Positions 7,730-17,704 are shown, counted from the stretch's first letter. The stretch is DNA of 39,191 bases from Prevotellaceae bacterium (GCA_028723525.1 JAQYET010000070.1:1-39191); one strand, 5' to 3'. The notes: generated by a model from the letters alone, not told the origin. Numbers and translations: made by a program.

Positions 7730-9856
7730 ATGCTTGACTTTGCACGATATTTCCCTATCACAGACCCCACGCAGATTTTCTTCGTGGTGTTGCTCATCAT
7801 ACTGTTTGCACCTATCGTAATGGGCAAACTGCGAATACCGCATATCATCGGAATGGTGCTTGCCGGCGTGTTGCTCGGGCAGTACGGGCTGAACATTCTG
7901 GTGCGCGACGACTCTTTCGAACTGTTCGGAAACGTGGGACTATATTATATAATGTTCCTCGCGGCACTCGAAATGGACTTCGAGGGAATAAAGAAGATGC
8001 GGAACAAACTGGCTGTATTCGCCCTGCTGTCGTTTGCAGTCCCATTTGCCGTGACCTACTTTGCCGCCACGTTGCTGCTCGGATATCAACCGATTTCGGC
8101 TCTTATGCTGAGTTGCATAATGTCGTCTAACACCCTCATCGCCTATCCCATAGTGAGCCGTTACGGTCTGCAGGGCAAGCCGAGCGTGATGCTCAGCGTG
8201 GGGGCAACGATGATAACGCTCTTCCTTTCGCTCGTGGTGATGGCAGGAGTGGCGTCGTCGGGCGACGGCAGCGGGGGAGTGCTGTTCTGGCTTTGGTTCT
8301 TCGTGAAGATAGTGGCAGTGTGCACATTCCTCACGTTTGCAATCCCGCGACTCACGCGCTGGTTCCTGCGCCGATACAGCGACGCCGTGATGCAGTTTAT
8401 ATTCATCATGGCTATACTCTTCATGAGTGCCGTACTAACAGATGCGGCAGGGCTGGAAGGCATCTTCGGAGCGTTCTTTGCCGGGCTCATTCTCAACCGA
8501 TACATCCCCCACCTCTCGGCACTGATGAACAGGATTGAGTTCATCGGCAACGCCTTTTTCATACCTTATTTCCTCATCGGCGTGGGCATGCTCATCAATG
8601 TCGGCGTGCTTTTCGAGGGCGGCAGCATAATTGCCGTGGTGGTGGCAATCGTGTTCTTCGGCACATTCGGCAAGGCTGTGGCGGCATATCTGTCTTGCTG
8701 TCTGTTCAAGTTGCCGTGGTCGTCGGGGCACATGATGTTCGGTCTCACCTCGGCACATGCCGCCGGAGCAATAGCAATTCTGCTTGTGGGCATGAAAATG
8801 GAGGCTGTGCCGGGGATGAGAGCGGTTGACGACAATATGCTCAACGGCGTGGTGATAACGATTCTCGTGACGTGCATCATCTCAACTTTGGTCACAGAAC
8901 GCTCGGCGCAGGGCATAACGCTGCGCGACAAGGACGTGGCAAACGAAGACCGGCACAACGACGACGAGCGGATTTTAATACCCGTGAAATACCCGGACTA
9001 TGCCGAACCGCTCGTAAACATGGCGATACTTATGCGCAACCCGAAACTCGGTCGTGAACTGGTGGGGCTGAACGTGGTGTATGACGACCAAAACATGGCA
9101 AAAAATCAGGAGTCGGGGAGACTGCTGCTGGAGCGTATTACGAAGGTGGCTGCGGCAGCCGACGTGAAGATGCAGACGCAGGTGAGGGTGGCAGCGAACA
9201 TCGCAAACGGCATCAAACACGCCTTCAAGGAGTTTCAGGCGAGCGAGATAATCATCGGGATGCACACGCATAAGGAGGTGTCGAATAAGTTCTGGGGGCA
9301 GTTCCACCAAAGTCTTTACAACGGATTGAACCGCCAAATAATGATGGTGAGGCTCGTGCAGCCGCTCAACACCATACGCCGCATACAGGTGGCTGTGCCT
9401 TCGAGGGCGCAGTTTGAGGCAGGCTTTTACCGCTGGTTGGAACGGCTGTCGCGCATGGCGCAGAACCTTGAATGCAGAATACAGTTTCACGGACGCGGCG
9501 ACACGCTGCAGCTGATAAGGCAATACATAAACAACCGCCACCCCGAAACGAGAGCCGACTATGCCGAAATGCACCATTGGGTGGGGCTGCCGAAACTTGC
9601 CGGGACCATTGCCGACGACCATCTGTTCATAGTTGTGGCAGCAAGAAAGGGCACGGTGTCGTATAAGAACGCTCTGGAACATCTGCCGGAGGAAATCACT
9701 AAGTTCTTCACCGGGAAGAACATCATCATCCTCTTCCCAGACCAATATGGCGACCCGATGGACGAAATGACTTTCGCACAACCGCAACACTTTGAGGATA
9801 AGAGTGCTTACGAGCATCTCGCAGACTGGATTGAGAAAGTAAAGAAACAGGCGTAA
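7730..9856 (+). CDS. Cation:proton antiporter, CPA2 family, with C-terminal cytosolic domain
   Basis: Inner-membrane monovalent cation/H+ exchanger of the KefB/NapA class. The first ~420 residues form about 12 hydrophobic segments, starting FFVVLLIILFAPIVMGKLRIPHIIGMVLAGVLLG, a typical first CPA2 block. ADFG-like turns such as GIFGAFFAGLIL are seen in the middle. The remaining ~290 residues are soluble, with a region resembling universal-stress-protein folds (ASEIIIGMHTHKE), probably regulatory. I chose ATG 7730 (MLDFARYF) because an apparent -7 box lies at 7702-7709; ATG 7718 is an alternative. The protein is then 708 residues. It is followed after 12 bp by an ABC ATPase gene. The ion transported is not evident. 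Confidence 0.88.
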   Translation: MLDFARYFPITDPTQIFFVVLLIILFAPIVMGKLRIPHIIGMVLAGVLLGQYGLNILVRDDSFELFGNVGLYYIMFLAALEMDFEGIKKMRNKLAVFALLSFAVPFAVTYFAATLLLGYQPISALMLSCIMSSNTLIAYPIVSRYGLQGKPSVMLSVGATMITLFLSLVVMAGVASSGDGSGGVLFWLWFFVKIVAVCTFLTFAIPRLTRWFLRRYSDAVMQFIFIMAILFMSAVLTDAAGLEGIFGAFFAGLILNRYIPHLSALMNRIEFIGNAFFIPYFLIGVGMLINVGVLFEGGSIIAVVVAIVFFGTFGKAVAAYLSCCLFKLPWSSGHMMFGLTSAHAAGAIAILLVGMKMEAVPGMRAVDDNMLNGVVITILVTCIISTLVTERSAQGITLRDKDVANEDRHNDDERILIPVKYPDYAEPLVNMAILMRNPKLGRELVGLNVVYDDQNMAKNQESGRLLLERITKVAAAADVKMQTQVRVAANIANGIKHAFKEFQASEIIIGMHTHKEVSNKFWGQFHQSLYNGLNRQIMMVRLVQPLNTIRRIQVAVPSRAQFEAGFYRWLERLSRMAQNLECRIQFHGRGDTLQLIRQYINNRHPETRADYAEMHHWVGLPKLAGTIADDHLFIVVAARKGTVSYKNALEHLPEEITKFFTGKNIIILFPDQYGDPMDEMTFAQPQHFEDKSAYEHLADWIEKVKKQA

Positions 9857-9868
9857 AGAACAAACGAA

Positions 9869-10519
9869 ATGATAGAAATAAAGAATATAAAGAAGAGTTT
9901 CGGCTCGCTGCAGGTGCTGAAAGGCATCGACCTGAACATAGGGAAGGGCGAGATAGTGAGCATCGTGGGACCAAGTGGGGCTGGGAAAACCACCCTGCTG
10001 CAAATCATCGGTACGCTCGACAAACCGGATAGCGGGACAATAAAAATAGACGATATAGACATCTCGTCGCTCTCGGCAGGTAAACTGGCCGACTTCCGCA
10101 ACCGACACATAGGCTTCGTGTTTCAGTTCCACCGTCTGCTTCCGGAGTTCACGGCAATGGAGAACGTGATGATCCCGGCGTATATCGGGGGAATGAACAG
10201 AGGCGAAGCGAAACGGCGGGCAAAGGAATTGCTTGAGTTCATGGGACTGGCAGACCGTGCCGAACATAAACCGGCAGAGCTTTCGGGAGGCGAGAAACAG
10301 CGAGTGGCAGTGGCAAGGGCTCTGATAAACAACCCCGCTGTGGTCTTGGCAGATGAACCGTCGGGGTCGCTCGACTCGAAAAACAAGGAAGAACTGCACC
10401 AACTTTTCTTCGACCTGCGCGATAAGTTCGGACAGACATTTGTCATCGTGACCCACGATGAGAGTCTCGCTGCGCTGACAGATAGGACTATAAAGATGAA
10501 GGACGGACTGCTGGTTTGA
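9869..10519 (+). CDS. LolD/MacB-type ABC transporter ATP-binding protein
   Basis: A 216-residue stand-alone nucleotide-binding subunit of the LolD/FtsE/MacB class, which drives lipoprotein release or efflux through partner membrane proteins. Walker A is GPSGAGKTT (about 34-42), the Q-loop is in [16 protein letters not shown], the ABC signature is [15 protein letters not shown], Walker B is [12 protein letters not shown] (Ser in place of the common Thr) and the switch histidine is in VTHDES. It follows the antiporter gene by 12 bp, but no FtsX/LolC-like permease gene is next to it, so its partner must be encoded elsewhere. LolD is the best guess because Bacteroidetes often encode it apart from the permease. 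Confidence 0.85.
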   Translation: MIEIKNIKKSFGSLQVLKGIDLNIGKGEIVSIVGPSGAGKTTLLQIIGTLDKPDSGTIKIDDIDISSLSAGKLADFRNRHIGFVFQFHRLLPEFTAMENVMIPAYIGGMNRGEAKRRAKELLEFMGLADRAEHKPAELSGGEKQRVAVARALINNPAVVLADEPSGSLDSKNKEELHQLFFDLRDKFGQTFVIVTHDESLAALTDRTIKMKDGLLV

Positions 10520-10692
10520 CAGAAAAGCATAAGTGTTTTATGTGTGTGATGGTCACGGGATTGCCTTGCGGTATGCCGTGTTCAGACCGGTACGCTCCTG
10601 TTTACGCCCAAACGGGAATGTAAATGGCGATGAGATATATACCGTTTCGTTATGTCACAAGATGTTGCCGGCTACAGTTTCATGTTCTAAAA

Positions 10693-10725
10693 TTGTGCTA
10701 TATTGAATAAAATCACTACCTTTGC
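10693..10725 (+). promoter_or_regulatory. Promoter of the secreted protein/nuclease pair
   Basis: TTG (10693-10695), a 21-bp spacer and TACCTTTGC (10717-10725) match the consensus; the leader is about 65 nt. The remaining part of the 273-bp gap after the ABC gene contains only a small hairpin around 10590-10610 without a T tract. Confidence 0.65.
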
Positions 10726-10792
10726 AGCAGAAGATGTGTTTTATCGCAAAAATAACAATTAACGAAATATAAACTTAAACCTTTTTAGTGAG

Positions 10793-13006
10793 ATGAGAAA
10801 AGTTTTACGGATGACCATGCTTTTGCTGTTGACTGCATGGGTGAACGCGGCTTTTGCCGATACATACACCTACGAGTTCAGTGCAAAGGTTTTCTCCGGG
10901 AATGGCGAAAAAGACCTCGGCGGGGTAACGTGGAAGTTGCAAACCGATGCCGTTTTTTTTGGTTACAGCGGCGATAAAGGCTTGCAGATAGGCAAGGCCG
11001 GGGAGCATGCCACGTTTGTTACGCTCTCAACCAACGGCATACAGGGCACCGTTAGCTCTGTAAAGATAGAAACGAGCGGGGCGAAAGGTATTGATGCAGA
11101 GTTGGAAGTTACTGTCGGCGGTGTGCCGTTCGGCGATAAATACACTCTCACTAACGTAAACACGGGGCACGAGTTCAAGGGAACGGCTTCGGGAGAGATT
11201 GCCTTGAACTATGTGAACCGTGGCAAGGCTCTTTATATAAAGAGGATTACCGTGGAATATGACACTGCCGGAGGTGAAGAGCCGGGCGGTGAAAGCGGCG
11301 GCGATGAGGAAGGAGAAGACCCGATGGAGAATGCCGAAACCTTCGTGTTTAATTCTGAACCGGGACTCGCATTGCTGGGAATTTCGGTGCCGCAGGTGGG
11401 GAAATACACTGCAGTGAAAAACGACTTGAACAGCAACGGGATTACTCTCGCCAACACTAACGGCACAGCCCGGACGCGCGTTCACAACTCTAACGGCAAC
11501 TACACATTCCGTGTGTATAACGGCGGAAGCATCACTCTGACGTCTGACAACGAAACTCCGATAACACAGATTGTGGTAGATTTTGATGAATTAGGCACAG
11601 TGAAAGCCGGCGAGGGCACATGGAATGTTGACGGAAAAATCGGCACATGGACAGGAGAAGCCGCATCGGTGACGCTGCAAGTGGAGGTGAAGAGTTTCAT
11701 CAATACAATCAACGTCGTTACCGGCGGCACCGCTCCGAAACCATTGCAGGAGGTGAGCGGACTGGCTGAACTGAAAGATGTGGACGACGGAACAGACGTT
11801 CTACTATATATTACGGATGCAGACGATGTGAGAGTGCTGTTCGCCGACGCCGAGAACAACGCTTTCCTGCGAGACAAGAGTGGCACAAGGGTGTATTTCA
11901 AGGGTGTAAAAACCAAGCCGACAATGAAGTTCAACAGTCATTTGGCGGGATATGTCTATGGAAAGAAGACGAGCGTTGGAGGAATGACTGTGCTGGAAGC
12001 CACTGCCAAGACCAGCTCCGCGATGCTGCTGATTGCCGAACCTGTAATGGAGAAAGACGTCACCCCGGCAGATGTTTCGACCGGAAATCATACCGACCAT
12101 ATCGCCGACTGGGTGCTTATAAAGGGGACACCGGTGAGCAACGGAAAGGTTAGTCTCGGCGGCAGTGATGTTGAAATAAAAAACGAATACGGACTGACTG
12201 ACGTGAATTTCTACCACGAACCATACGACAATGCACGGGTTGACATATCGGCTATAGCCTTTGTCGCCGAGCCGGGCATAATCGAACTGCGACCGATATA
12301 TAATAAGGTGGAGCAGACGGTGGCTCATTTGGTTGAAGAAGTGGAGTTCTTGCCGATAGTGTATGTCATTGACGAGAAGGAGGAGTTGGTACTGCCGACA
12401 ACCAACATGGATAACGTTGCGGTGAGACTGGAGCGCAAGTTCTATGGCGGAAAGTGGAATACGCTGACGCTGCCTTTCGGAGTTGAAAACGTGGAAGGCG
12501 TGCTGTGCCGGTATAAGTCGGTGGAAGGTAACGTGATGGTGTTTGAGAAAACCAACCGAATAGAGCCGGGAGTGCCTTATCTTTACAAACCGGAGGAGGG
12601 GCAGGAGAACGTATTGTATAAAGGTGTTACGCTGTCGAACACCGCAGCGCATGACGTCTATCACAACGGGTTTCACTTCGTCGGAACATACAAGCCATAC
12701 TCAATGAAGACCGACAACACCGAGCGTTTGGTGGGAGATGACAACAAACTCTACAGCCCTACGTCTGAAACGAGTGGCAAGATTGGCTCCACCGGGGCAT
12801 ATTTCGTGGTTCCGTCTGCCGCAGGAGATGTCATGGTGAAGGTGGATGAGAATATATCGGGCATCGAGTCGGCGTATTCATCTACAGGAGAGAGTACGAA
12901 GGACTCCCGCGTTTACGACCTCTACGGTAGGTTTACGGGACATGGCACGGAGCAACTTCCCAAAGGAATATACATCGTTGAGGGTAAGAAAATCGTAGTG
13001 AAATGA
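10793..13006 (+). CDS. Secreted multidomain protein with T9SS-like C-terminal tail, unknown function
   Basis: A 737-residue exported protein. Residues 1-22 form a signal peptide ending AFA. Two beta-rich domains follow, split by a Gly/Glu-rich linker near 160-182. A middle region (about 320-480: LKDVDDGTDVLLYITDADD, then FLRDKSGTRVYF) resembles the OB-fold-like domains common in secreted Bacteroidetes proteins and sometimes found with nucleases. The last 30 residues (VYDLYGRF, then LPKGIYIVEGKKIVVK) look like the short C-terminal sorting signals of T9SS cargo in Prevotella, which would put the protein on the surface or outside. The next gene, 54 bp on, codes for a secreted nuclease, so a shared extracellular nucleic-acid task is plausible. 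No catalytic motif was recognised. Confidence 0.75.
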   Translation: MRKVLRMTMLLLLTAWVNAAFADTYTYEFSAKVFSGNGEKDLGGVTWKLQTDAVFFGYSGDKGLQIGKAGEHATFVTLSTNGIQGTVSSVKIETSGAKGIDAELEVTVGGVPFGDKYTLTNVNTGHEFKGTASGEIALNYVNRGKALYIKRITVEYDTAGGEEPGGESGGDEEGEDPMENAETFVFNSEPGLALLGISVPQVGKYTAVKNDLNSNGITLANTNGTARTRVHNSNGNYTFRVYNGGSITLTSDNETPITQIVVDFDELGTVKAGEGTWNVDGKIGTWTGEAASVTLQVEVKSFINTINVVTGGTAPKPLQEVSGLAELKDVDDGTDVLLYITDADDVRVLFADAENNAFLRDKSGTRVYFKGVKTKPTMKFNSHLAGYVYGKKTSVGGMTVLEATAKTSSAMLLIAEPVMEKDVTPADVSTGNHTDHIADWVLIKGTPVSNGKVSLGGSDVEIKNEYGLTDVNFYHEPYDNARVDISAIAFVAEPGIIELRPIYNKVEQTVAHLVEEVEFLPIVYVIDEKEELVLPTTNMDNVAVRLERKFYGGKWNTLTLPFGVENVEGVLCRYKSVEGNVMVFEKTNRIEPGVPYLYKPEEGQENVLYKGVTLSNTAAHDVYHNGFHFVGTYKPYSMKTDNTERLVGDDNKLYSPTSETSGKIGSTGAYFVVPSAAGDVMVKVDENISGIESAYSSTGESTKDSRVYDLYGRFTGHGTEQLPKGIYIVEGKKIVVK

Positions 13007-13060
13007 TTATTTGCCATTTGAAAAGTATTTAATGACGTTAAATTATTCGAATAAGACATC

Positions 13061-14155
13061 ATGAGAAAATATATATTTGCATTATCGTTGCTCATCGTTA
13101 GCGTTGGAGCCCTTGCGCAGAGAAACAAGACTCCTGAATATATCAAGCTGAAAAACGGCGTGGTGATTACCTTCGATAAGAATGAAACAGACAGGTCGGT
13201 GGTCGTTTTCGGACAGGAGGGGGCGAAAGATTCGCTCGGCATTAAGATATATATGAAAGACGGATCGTGCCGTGACTATCTGTATTCGCAGATAGAATAT
13301 GTGGCTTTTGCCTGTCAGGGAGGCGGACAGGCAGACTATACCAACGAGAATAAGAATGCTGCTGCCGACCTCGCAAAGAACAAGGAGGCGTGGCGGTTGG
13401 AGTTTCCGAGACTGCATCAGGGCAACGACGAGGTGACTTATGAAATCACTCACTACGACAATGACGGCGCAGTGAACTTCTCGTTGGAGTGGGACGGAGC
13501 GAAAAAAGGCAACCGCTGGACATGCTACCAACTGCATGACGGCAATATGAAAGGCAATGCGGTAAGGAAAAACAAGTTCAAGGAAGACCTGAAAATCACC
13601 AATCCGGATCACCGCACCACCCTCGCACAATACAGCGCGACATCATCTACCTATGCACGTGGGCACCTCTGCCCGTCGGATGACAGGAAATGCACGCAGG
13701 AACAGAACAATCAGACGTTCTATCTTAGCAACATGCAGCCGCAGGTGCACGGTCATAACGGCGGCGTATGGCTGTCGTTGGAGAAGAAAGTGAGGAGTTA
13801 TGCTGCATCGCCCGAGTGCGACACGCTATACATTGTCAAGGCTGCGACAATAGACAAGGAGGCTGATATAGAAACAACTACCGAAGCCGGACTGCGCGTT
13901 CCAAAGTATTTCTACATGGCGTTGCTTTCCTATAACAAGGCTGCCGACTGTTATCATGCCCTTGGCGTATGGTCGCCGAACTATGCGAAGAGCACCACCG
14001 AGTTCATCACTATCAAAGAATTGCAGAAAAGAACAGACATCGACTTCTTCTGCAATCTGCCCGACGCTGTCGAGGATTACGTGGAAAGCGATGCCGGCGA
14101 CGATAATGCGAGGTTCTGGGGCATAACGTTCTATACCGGAGACACCGGGGAATAA
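13061..14155 (+). CDS. Secreted DNA/RNA non-specific endonuclease (NUC1 family)
   Basis: A 364-residue exported nuclease of the Serratia-nuclease/EndA class with a beta-beta-alpha metal fold. A signal peptide (about 1-19, ending ALA) precedes a ~100-residue N-terminal extension. The catalytic block is YARGHLCPSDDR near 198-209, with the general-base His near 202; most family members have DRGH, here the first position is Ala. The metal-binding Asn lies in YLSNMQPQ near 224. FYMAL and the final WGITFYTG complete the fold. No T9SS-like tail is seen, so it may remain periplasmic or be released by another route. Likely roles are degradation of extracellular DNA for nutrients or escape from DNA traps. 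It is probably co-transcribed with the upstream secreted protein gene. Confidence 0.92.
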   Translation: MRKYIFALSLLIVSVGALAQRNKTPEYIKLKNGVVITFDKNETDRSVVVFGQEGAKDSLGIKIYMKDGSCRDYLYSQIEYVAFACQGGGQADYTNENKNAAADLAKNKEAWRLEFPRLHQGNDEVTYEITHYDNDGAVNFSLEWDGAKKGNRWTCYQLHDGNMKGNAVRKNKFKEDLKITNPDHRTTLAQYSATSSTYARGHLCPSDDRKCTQEQNNQTFYLSNMQPQVHGHNGGVWLSLEKKVRSYAASPECDTLYIVKAATIDKEADIETTTEAGLRVPKYFYMALLSYNKAADCYHALGVWSPNYAKSTTEFITIKELQKRTDIDFFCNLPDAVEDYVESDAGDDNARFWGITFYTGDTGE

Positions 14156-14172
14156 GCACCGGAACAGACAAC

Positions 14173-14240
14173 AAAAAAGTCCCATTCACGAAGAAAATGC
14201 GCCAATGCAAGGGCTTCGCAAAATCGTGAATGGGGCTTTT
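14173..14240. terminator. Bidirectional terminator between nuclease and efflux operon
   Basis: An inverted repeat (arms 14181-14191 and 14224-14234, CCCATTCACGA and its complement) is flanked by an A run on the left and a T run on the right, so it can end transcription from both convergent units. The ~32-nt loop contains a smaller internal GC-rich fold. Confidence 0.75.
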
Positions 14241-15489
14241 ATGTATTTGCCTCTTTCTGTATATTGATTGCCTTTTGCCGTACCGCAGCCTCCTTGATTG
14301 ACGTCACACGCTCCACAGCATGGCGGCGGGCACTGCGCAACTGATAACGATAGACGGCGCAGGTGGCAAGGAAATATACCGCTGTCAGAACCCAAAGCCA
14401 TACATACTCGTAGCGCACATCATCGAGGGTTGCACCCATGACGCTCACTCTTACAAATCCACGTATGCCGAAAGTAGAGGGCACAAGGTGGGCTATTCCT
14501 TGCAACGCTGCCGGAATACTGGTCTGAGGCCACGACAATCCGGCAAGGAATAGGAATGGAAGCGACAGGAACACAACAAGCAATATGACATTCTCGCGAT
14601 AGCGTATGATGCACGAGAAGAACATTCCGAAGAATATGCAGGCAAGCAGATATGGCAACATCAGAGCGAAGAGAACACCGGGCTGCGGTATGCTTGTGAA
14701 ACTGAAGATGCGCGGAACCACAAGCGTGATGTAGGCACACATTACTGCGAACACCATGAAATAGCACAATGCCTTGCCGAAGACGATGCGGAAGAAGCCT
14801 TTATAATGTCGGCTCACGGGCACAAGGTCTTGATAACGGTTGTTTTCACGCGCCGTTCCCGCGCCAAGTCCGATGCCGAGCAACAGCGTCTGTTGCAGTA
14901 TCAGCACGAGCACGCCGGGCAGAATGAAGTTGCCATAGCCGGCAGGGGTGTTGAACATCTGCACCTCTTCGAAGTCGAGCGGCTTGGTAAGTATCTCACC
15001 CTCGCGTTCGGTTGCAGGGTTTGCCTGTGCCACCTGTATCTCGGCGTTCATGTCTTGTGCCACGTTCATCGTTGTAAGATATATCGCCTTATACGTCAAC
15101 ATCATGCTCATATCGCAGAAAAGGCTTATCTTGGACTGCTCTCCTCGCCCGAGATTTTTTTCGAAATCGCTTGGGAAATATACTATTCCTCGCGCCACCT
15201 GATGCCCAACGAGCCGGCGCGCCTCGTCAATCGAACTGCAGCGATATGCCACTTTCACCTCGGGTGAGGCATCACACCGGCGTATGAACTGCCGTGAGGT
15301 GTTGCTGTTAGACAAATCCACCACTGCCACCGGCACGTCTCTGACCACCTCGTTGTTGTATGCCCACGAATAAAGCAGCGGATATAGCAGCGGCACAACC
15401 ACGAAAAATATCAGCACTCCCTCGTCACTTATTACGGAGCGCATCTCCTTTGCCCATATATAGCAGGTGTCTTTTATTATTTCGTACAT
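14239..15489 (-). CDS. ABC-2 type transporter permease (second of the operon)
   Basis: A 416-residue inner-membrane permease of the YhiH/YbhR class. One hydrophobic segment near residues 25-45 (VLIFFVVVPLLYPLLYSWAY) is followed by a ~150-residue periplasmic domain (VAVVDLSNSNTSRQF and onward). Five further membrane segments lie between about 190 and 390, including FLSLPFLFLAGLSWPQ, a characteristic ABC-2 stretch. The C-terminus is basic and cytosolic. It follows its paralogue by 12 bp in a TolC/HlyD operon, so it should form a heterodimeric export channel with it. No ATPase gene is in the operon. Confidence 0.9.
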   Translation of the reverse strand: MYEIIKDTCYIWAKEMRSVISDEGVLIFFVVVPLLYPLLYSWAYNNEVVRDVPVAVVDLSNSNTSRQFIRRCDASPEVKVAYRCSSIDEARRLVGHQVARGIVYFPSDFEKNLGRGEQSKISLFCDMSMMLTYKAIYLTTMNVAQDMNAEIQVAQANPATEREGEILTKPLDFEEVQMFNTPAGYGNFILPGVLVLILQQTLLLGIGLGAGTARENNRYQDLVPVSRHYKGFFRIVFGKALCYFMVFAVMCAYITLVVPRIFSFTSIPQPGVLFALMLPYLLACIFFGMFFSCIIRYRENVILLVVFLSLPFLFLAGLSWPQTSIPAALQGIAHLVPSTFGIRGFVRVSVMGATLDDVRYEYVWLWVLTAVYFLATCAVYRYQLRSARRHAVERVTSIKEAAVRQKAINIQKEANT

Positions 15490-15501
15490 TCTTTTCGGGG
15501 G

Positions 15502-16683
15502 TTATGGTATATAGACATACTCAAGCATAGCGCGTCTCAGGTTTTTCATTACGAACGCAGGGAGGATGATAAAGACCGACAAGGCGAGGATGTGATACCA
15601 CGCATCGGAGAGCGGGTAGTTGTTGAATACGCACATCTGATATAACATATAGTAATGCCGCAGGGGGAATATCTGCCCCAGTCCTTGTAGTGCCGGATCC
15701 ATTGCAGACAGCGGAAAAGCGGCTCCGCACATGGTGAAACTGAGCACAGCCCACAGCGAACACACACTCAATGACATTCGCAGCGAAGGCAGTAGCCCGA
15801 AAAAGAAGATGCCCAAAGCCTGTGATGCGATTACGGCGAAGAACCCGGAAAGGACTATCGTGACCCAACTTCCGTGATGAGGGAAGCCGAGATGTCCGTA
15901 TATATACATGTAGTAGCCGTAGAACACACCGAGGAATATCAGCGTCTGAGGCAGTATCTTGCCGAGCATTGCCACGTGGATGTTGTTCCCCGACAGGCGC
16001 ATGAGCACCTTGCTGCGGCGGAATTTCAACTCCGTACCAACGGAATATGCCGTCACGAGAGCCACAAACAGCAGCAGAAGTCCGGGTATTACGAATGTAC
16101 CGAGATAGAAATTATAGTTCAGCCACGGATTTCCTATGGTGTGAATGTCGATTGCTATGGGCTGCAGGAACGCCATTATCTGGTCGTCGGTGTAGCCTCG
16201 TGCGCTCATTGTTGCCTTTGCCGCTGCCGCAGAACCGAGCGTACACACCACCCTCATGTCGCGATATATCAGCGACCCTGCCATAATCAGCGTACTGTTC
16301 ACGTAGAACGACACCTTCGGTTGGCGTTGCGACATCAGTTCGGAGGTAGTGCCTTCGGGTATATAGAGGAACGCATAAATCTCGTTTCGCTGCATCGCGT
16401 TGCGCGCTTCGGCAGGAGTGGCGTAGTGCCCTGCCACCTTGCTGGTCTGCATGGCGTCGAGCAGGCGTATCACTGTGCGTGTAGTGGCGGTGTTGTCGTT
16501 GTCAACCACACCCACGGGCATCTCCTGCGGCACTCCGTCGTTCATCATTGAGGTGAAGAAAACCACCGACAGAATGGGGAACACCACCATGCAGAAGACG
16601 TAAATCGGCGTTGACGTGATTATCCCGCACTCTCGCCGAGCCACGCTAAGCACGCGCAAAAGAACATTCCTCTTGTTATACAT
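15502..16683 (-). CDS. ABC-2 type transporter permease (first of the operon)
   Basis: A 393-residue permease with the same plan as its downstream neighbour: a first membrane segment (IYVFCMVVFPILSVVFFTSM), a large periplasmic domain starting PVGVVDNDNTATTRTVIRLLD, and five more membrane segments, with FTMCGAAFPLSAMDPALQG matching the conserved ABC-2 turn. It starts 4 bp after the HlyD-type adaptor stop codon, so the two are translationally linked. The substrate is unknown; YbhFSR-like systems move drugs and other small amphiphiles. Confidence 0.9.
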   Translation of the reverse strand: MYNKRNVLLRVLSVARRECGIITSTPIYVFCMVVFPILSVVFFTSMMNDGVPQEMPVGVVDNDNTATTRTVIRLLDAMQTSKVAGHYATPAEARNAMQRNEIYAFLYIPEGTTSELMSQRQPKVSFYVNSTLIMAGSLIYRDMRVVCTLGSAAAAKATMSARGYTDDQIMAFLQPIAIDIHTIGNPWLNYNFYLGTFVIPGLLLLFVALVTAYSVGTELKFRRSKVLMRLSGNNIHVAMLGKILPQTLIFLGVFYGYYMYIYGHLGFPHHGSWVTIVLSGFFAVIASQALGIFFFGLLPSLRMSLSVCSLWAVLSFTMCGAAFPLSAMDPALQGLGQIFPLRHYYMLYQMCVFNNYPLSDAWYHILALSVFIILPAFVMKNLRRAMLEYVYIP

Positions 16684-16687
16684 CGCC

Positions 16688-17674
16688 TTATCGTTTCACT
16701 ATCAACGACATACCGGGGTATAATCCATCAACCTTTTCGGCAGGACGAGCCTTCACCTCAAAGGTTTTCAGGTCGAATTGCCCGTTGCTCTTGGTCGCTT
16801 TCCAGACCGCGAAAGTCCCTTGGTCCTTAATGTAGAAAATCTTTAGTTTTATCTCCTTGTCCAATGCCGGGCAGTATGCCGTCACCATTTCGCCTATCTT
16901 CATTCCCCCGAGCAGGTCTTCGCGGACATTGAATGTGCCCCACATGCTCTTCATCACCGATATGTTCATTATCGGCGAGCCGGTGCCCACGAGTTCGCCA
17001 ACCTTCGGGAATATCGTGCTCACCTGTCCTTCCATCTGTGCCACTTGCACAAGTTCGCGCTCGTATGATTTCACTTCCTGCACTGCGCCCTGTGCCTGTC
17101 CCACCTTTGCCACGGCAGCCTTCTTCTCTTCGGTGCGCGCTCCCTCGACAGCCATGTCATACTGACTCTTGGCCGCCTTTGCCTGTGCTTCGTAAGCCTT
17201 GAACTGTGCCAGAGCCTCGTCTCGCTTCTGGGCCGTCATCACTCCCTCGTCAAACAGACGCTGCACCCGCTCGTAACTCTTCTTCGCAATCTCGAGTCCG
17301 GCTGTTGCCTGCTGCCATAGTTCGTAAGCACCCTGTATCTGTTGTTGGCGTGCACCGTTCTGAGCCATCTCGCTCATTGCCGATGCTGCGCGCTCAACGC
17401 TCTGTGCCTGCGTCATCTTGGCCTCCACTTCGGGAGCGTCGAGAATGGCAAGAGTGTCGCCCACTTTCACATAGTCGCCTTCCTTTACACGTATTTCGAG
17501 TATTCTCCCGGGTACTTTACTCGACACCCTGTACTCGTCAACCTCCACTTCTCCCTGTATTTCTTCGGAGGTTTTGTCGAAAACAAAAAGTCCGATTACT
17601 GCTACTACTGCTACCACTGACACCAATCCGAGTATGGCAAGCAGAATGTTGTTATGTTGTGTCTTTGCTGACAT
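16688..17674 (-). CDS. HlyD/EmrA-type periplasmic adaptor (membrane fusion protein)
   Basis: A 328-residue adaptor joining inner-membrane permeases to a TolC-type channel. A single N-terminal membrane anchor (ILLAILGLVSVVAVVAVIGLF) is followed by a biotinyl-lipoyl-like half-domain (EVDEYRVSSKVPGRILEIRV, then KEGDYVKVGDTLAILD), a long alpha-helical hairpin (about 85-200, rich in Ala, Gln and Glu), the second lipoyl half with VGELVGTGSPIMNIS, and a beta-barrel domain. The arrangement matches the YbhG/EmrA group. It lies 30 bp after the TolC-like gene and 4 bp before the first permease gene. Confidence 0.92.
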   Translation of the reverse strand: MSAKTQHNNILLAILGLVSVVAVVAVIGLFVFDKTSEEIQGEVEVDEYRVSSKVPGRILEIRVKEGDYVKVGDTLAILDAPEVEAKMTQAQSVERAASAMSEMAQNGARQQQIQGAYELWQQATAGLEIAKKSYERVQRLFDEGVMTAQKRDEALAQFKAYEAQAKAAKSQYDMAVEGARTEEKKAAVAKVGQAQGAVQEVKSYERELVQVAQMEGQVSTIFPKVGELVGTGSPIMNISVMKSMWGTFNVREDLLGGMKIGEMVTAYCPALDKEIKLKIFYIKDQGTFAVWKATKSNGQFDLKTFEVKARPAEKVDGLYPGMSLIVKR

Positions 17675-17704
17675 GATGTTTGCTTGTTTGTTGTTATTCT
17701 TATG

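Noticed and set aside
8975..10456. Long minus-strand open frame of 493 codons
   Set aside because: It is the antisense shadow of the antiporter and ABC ATPase genes, which carry clear family motifs; its translation is rich in His, Cys and Val as expected for a shadow frame.
11804..12676. 290-codon minus-strand ORF
   Set aside because: Antisense to the secreted protein, with no motif and no start signals.
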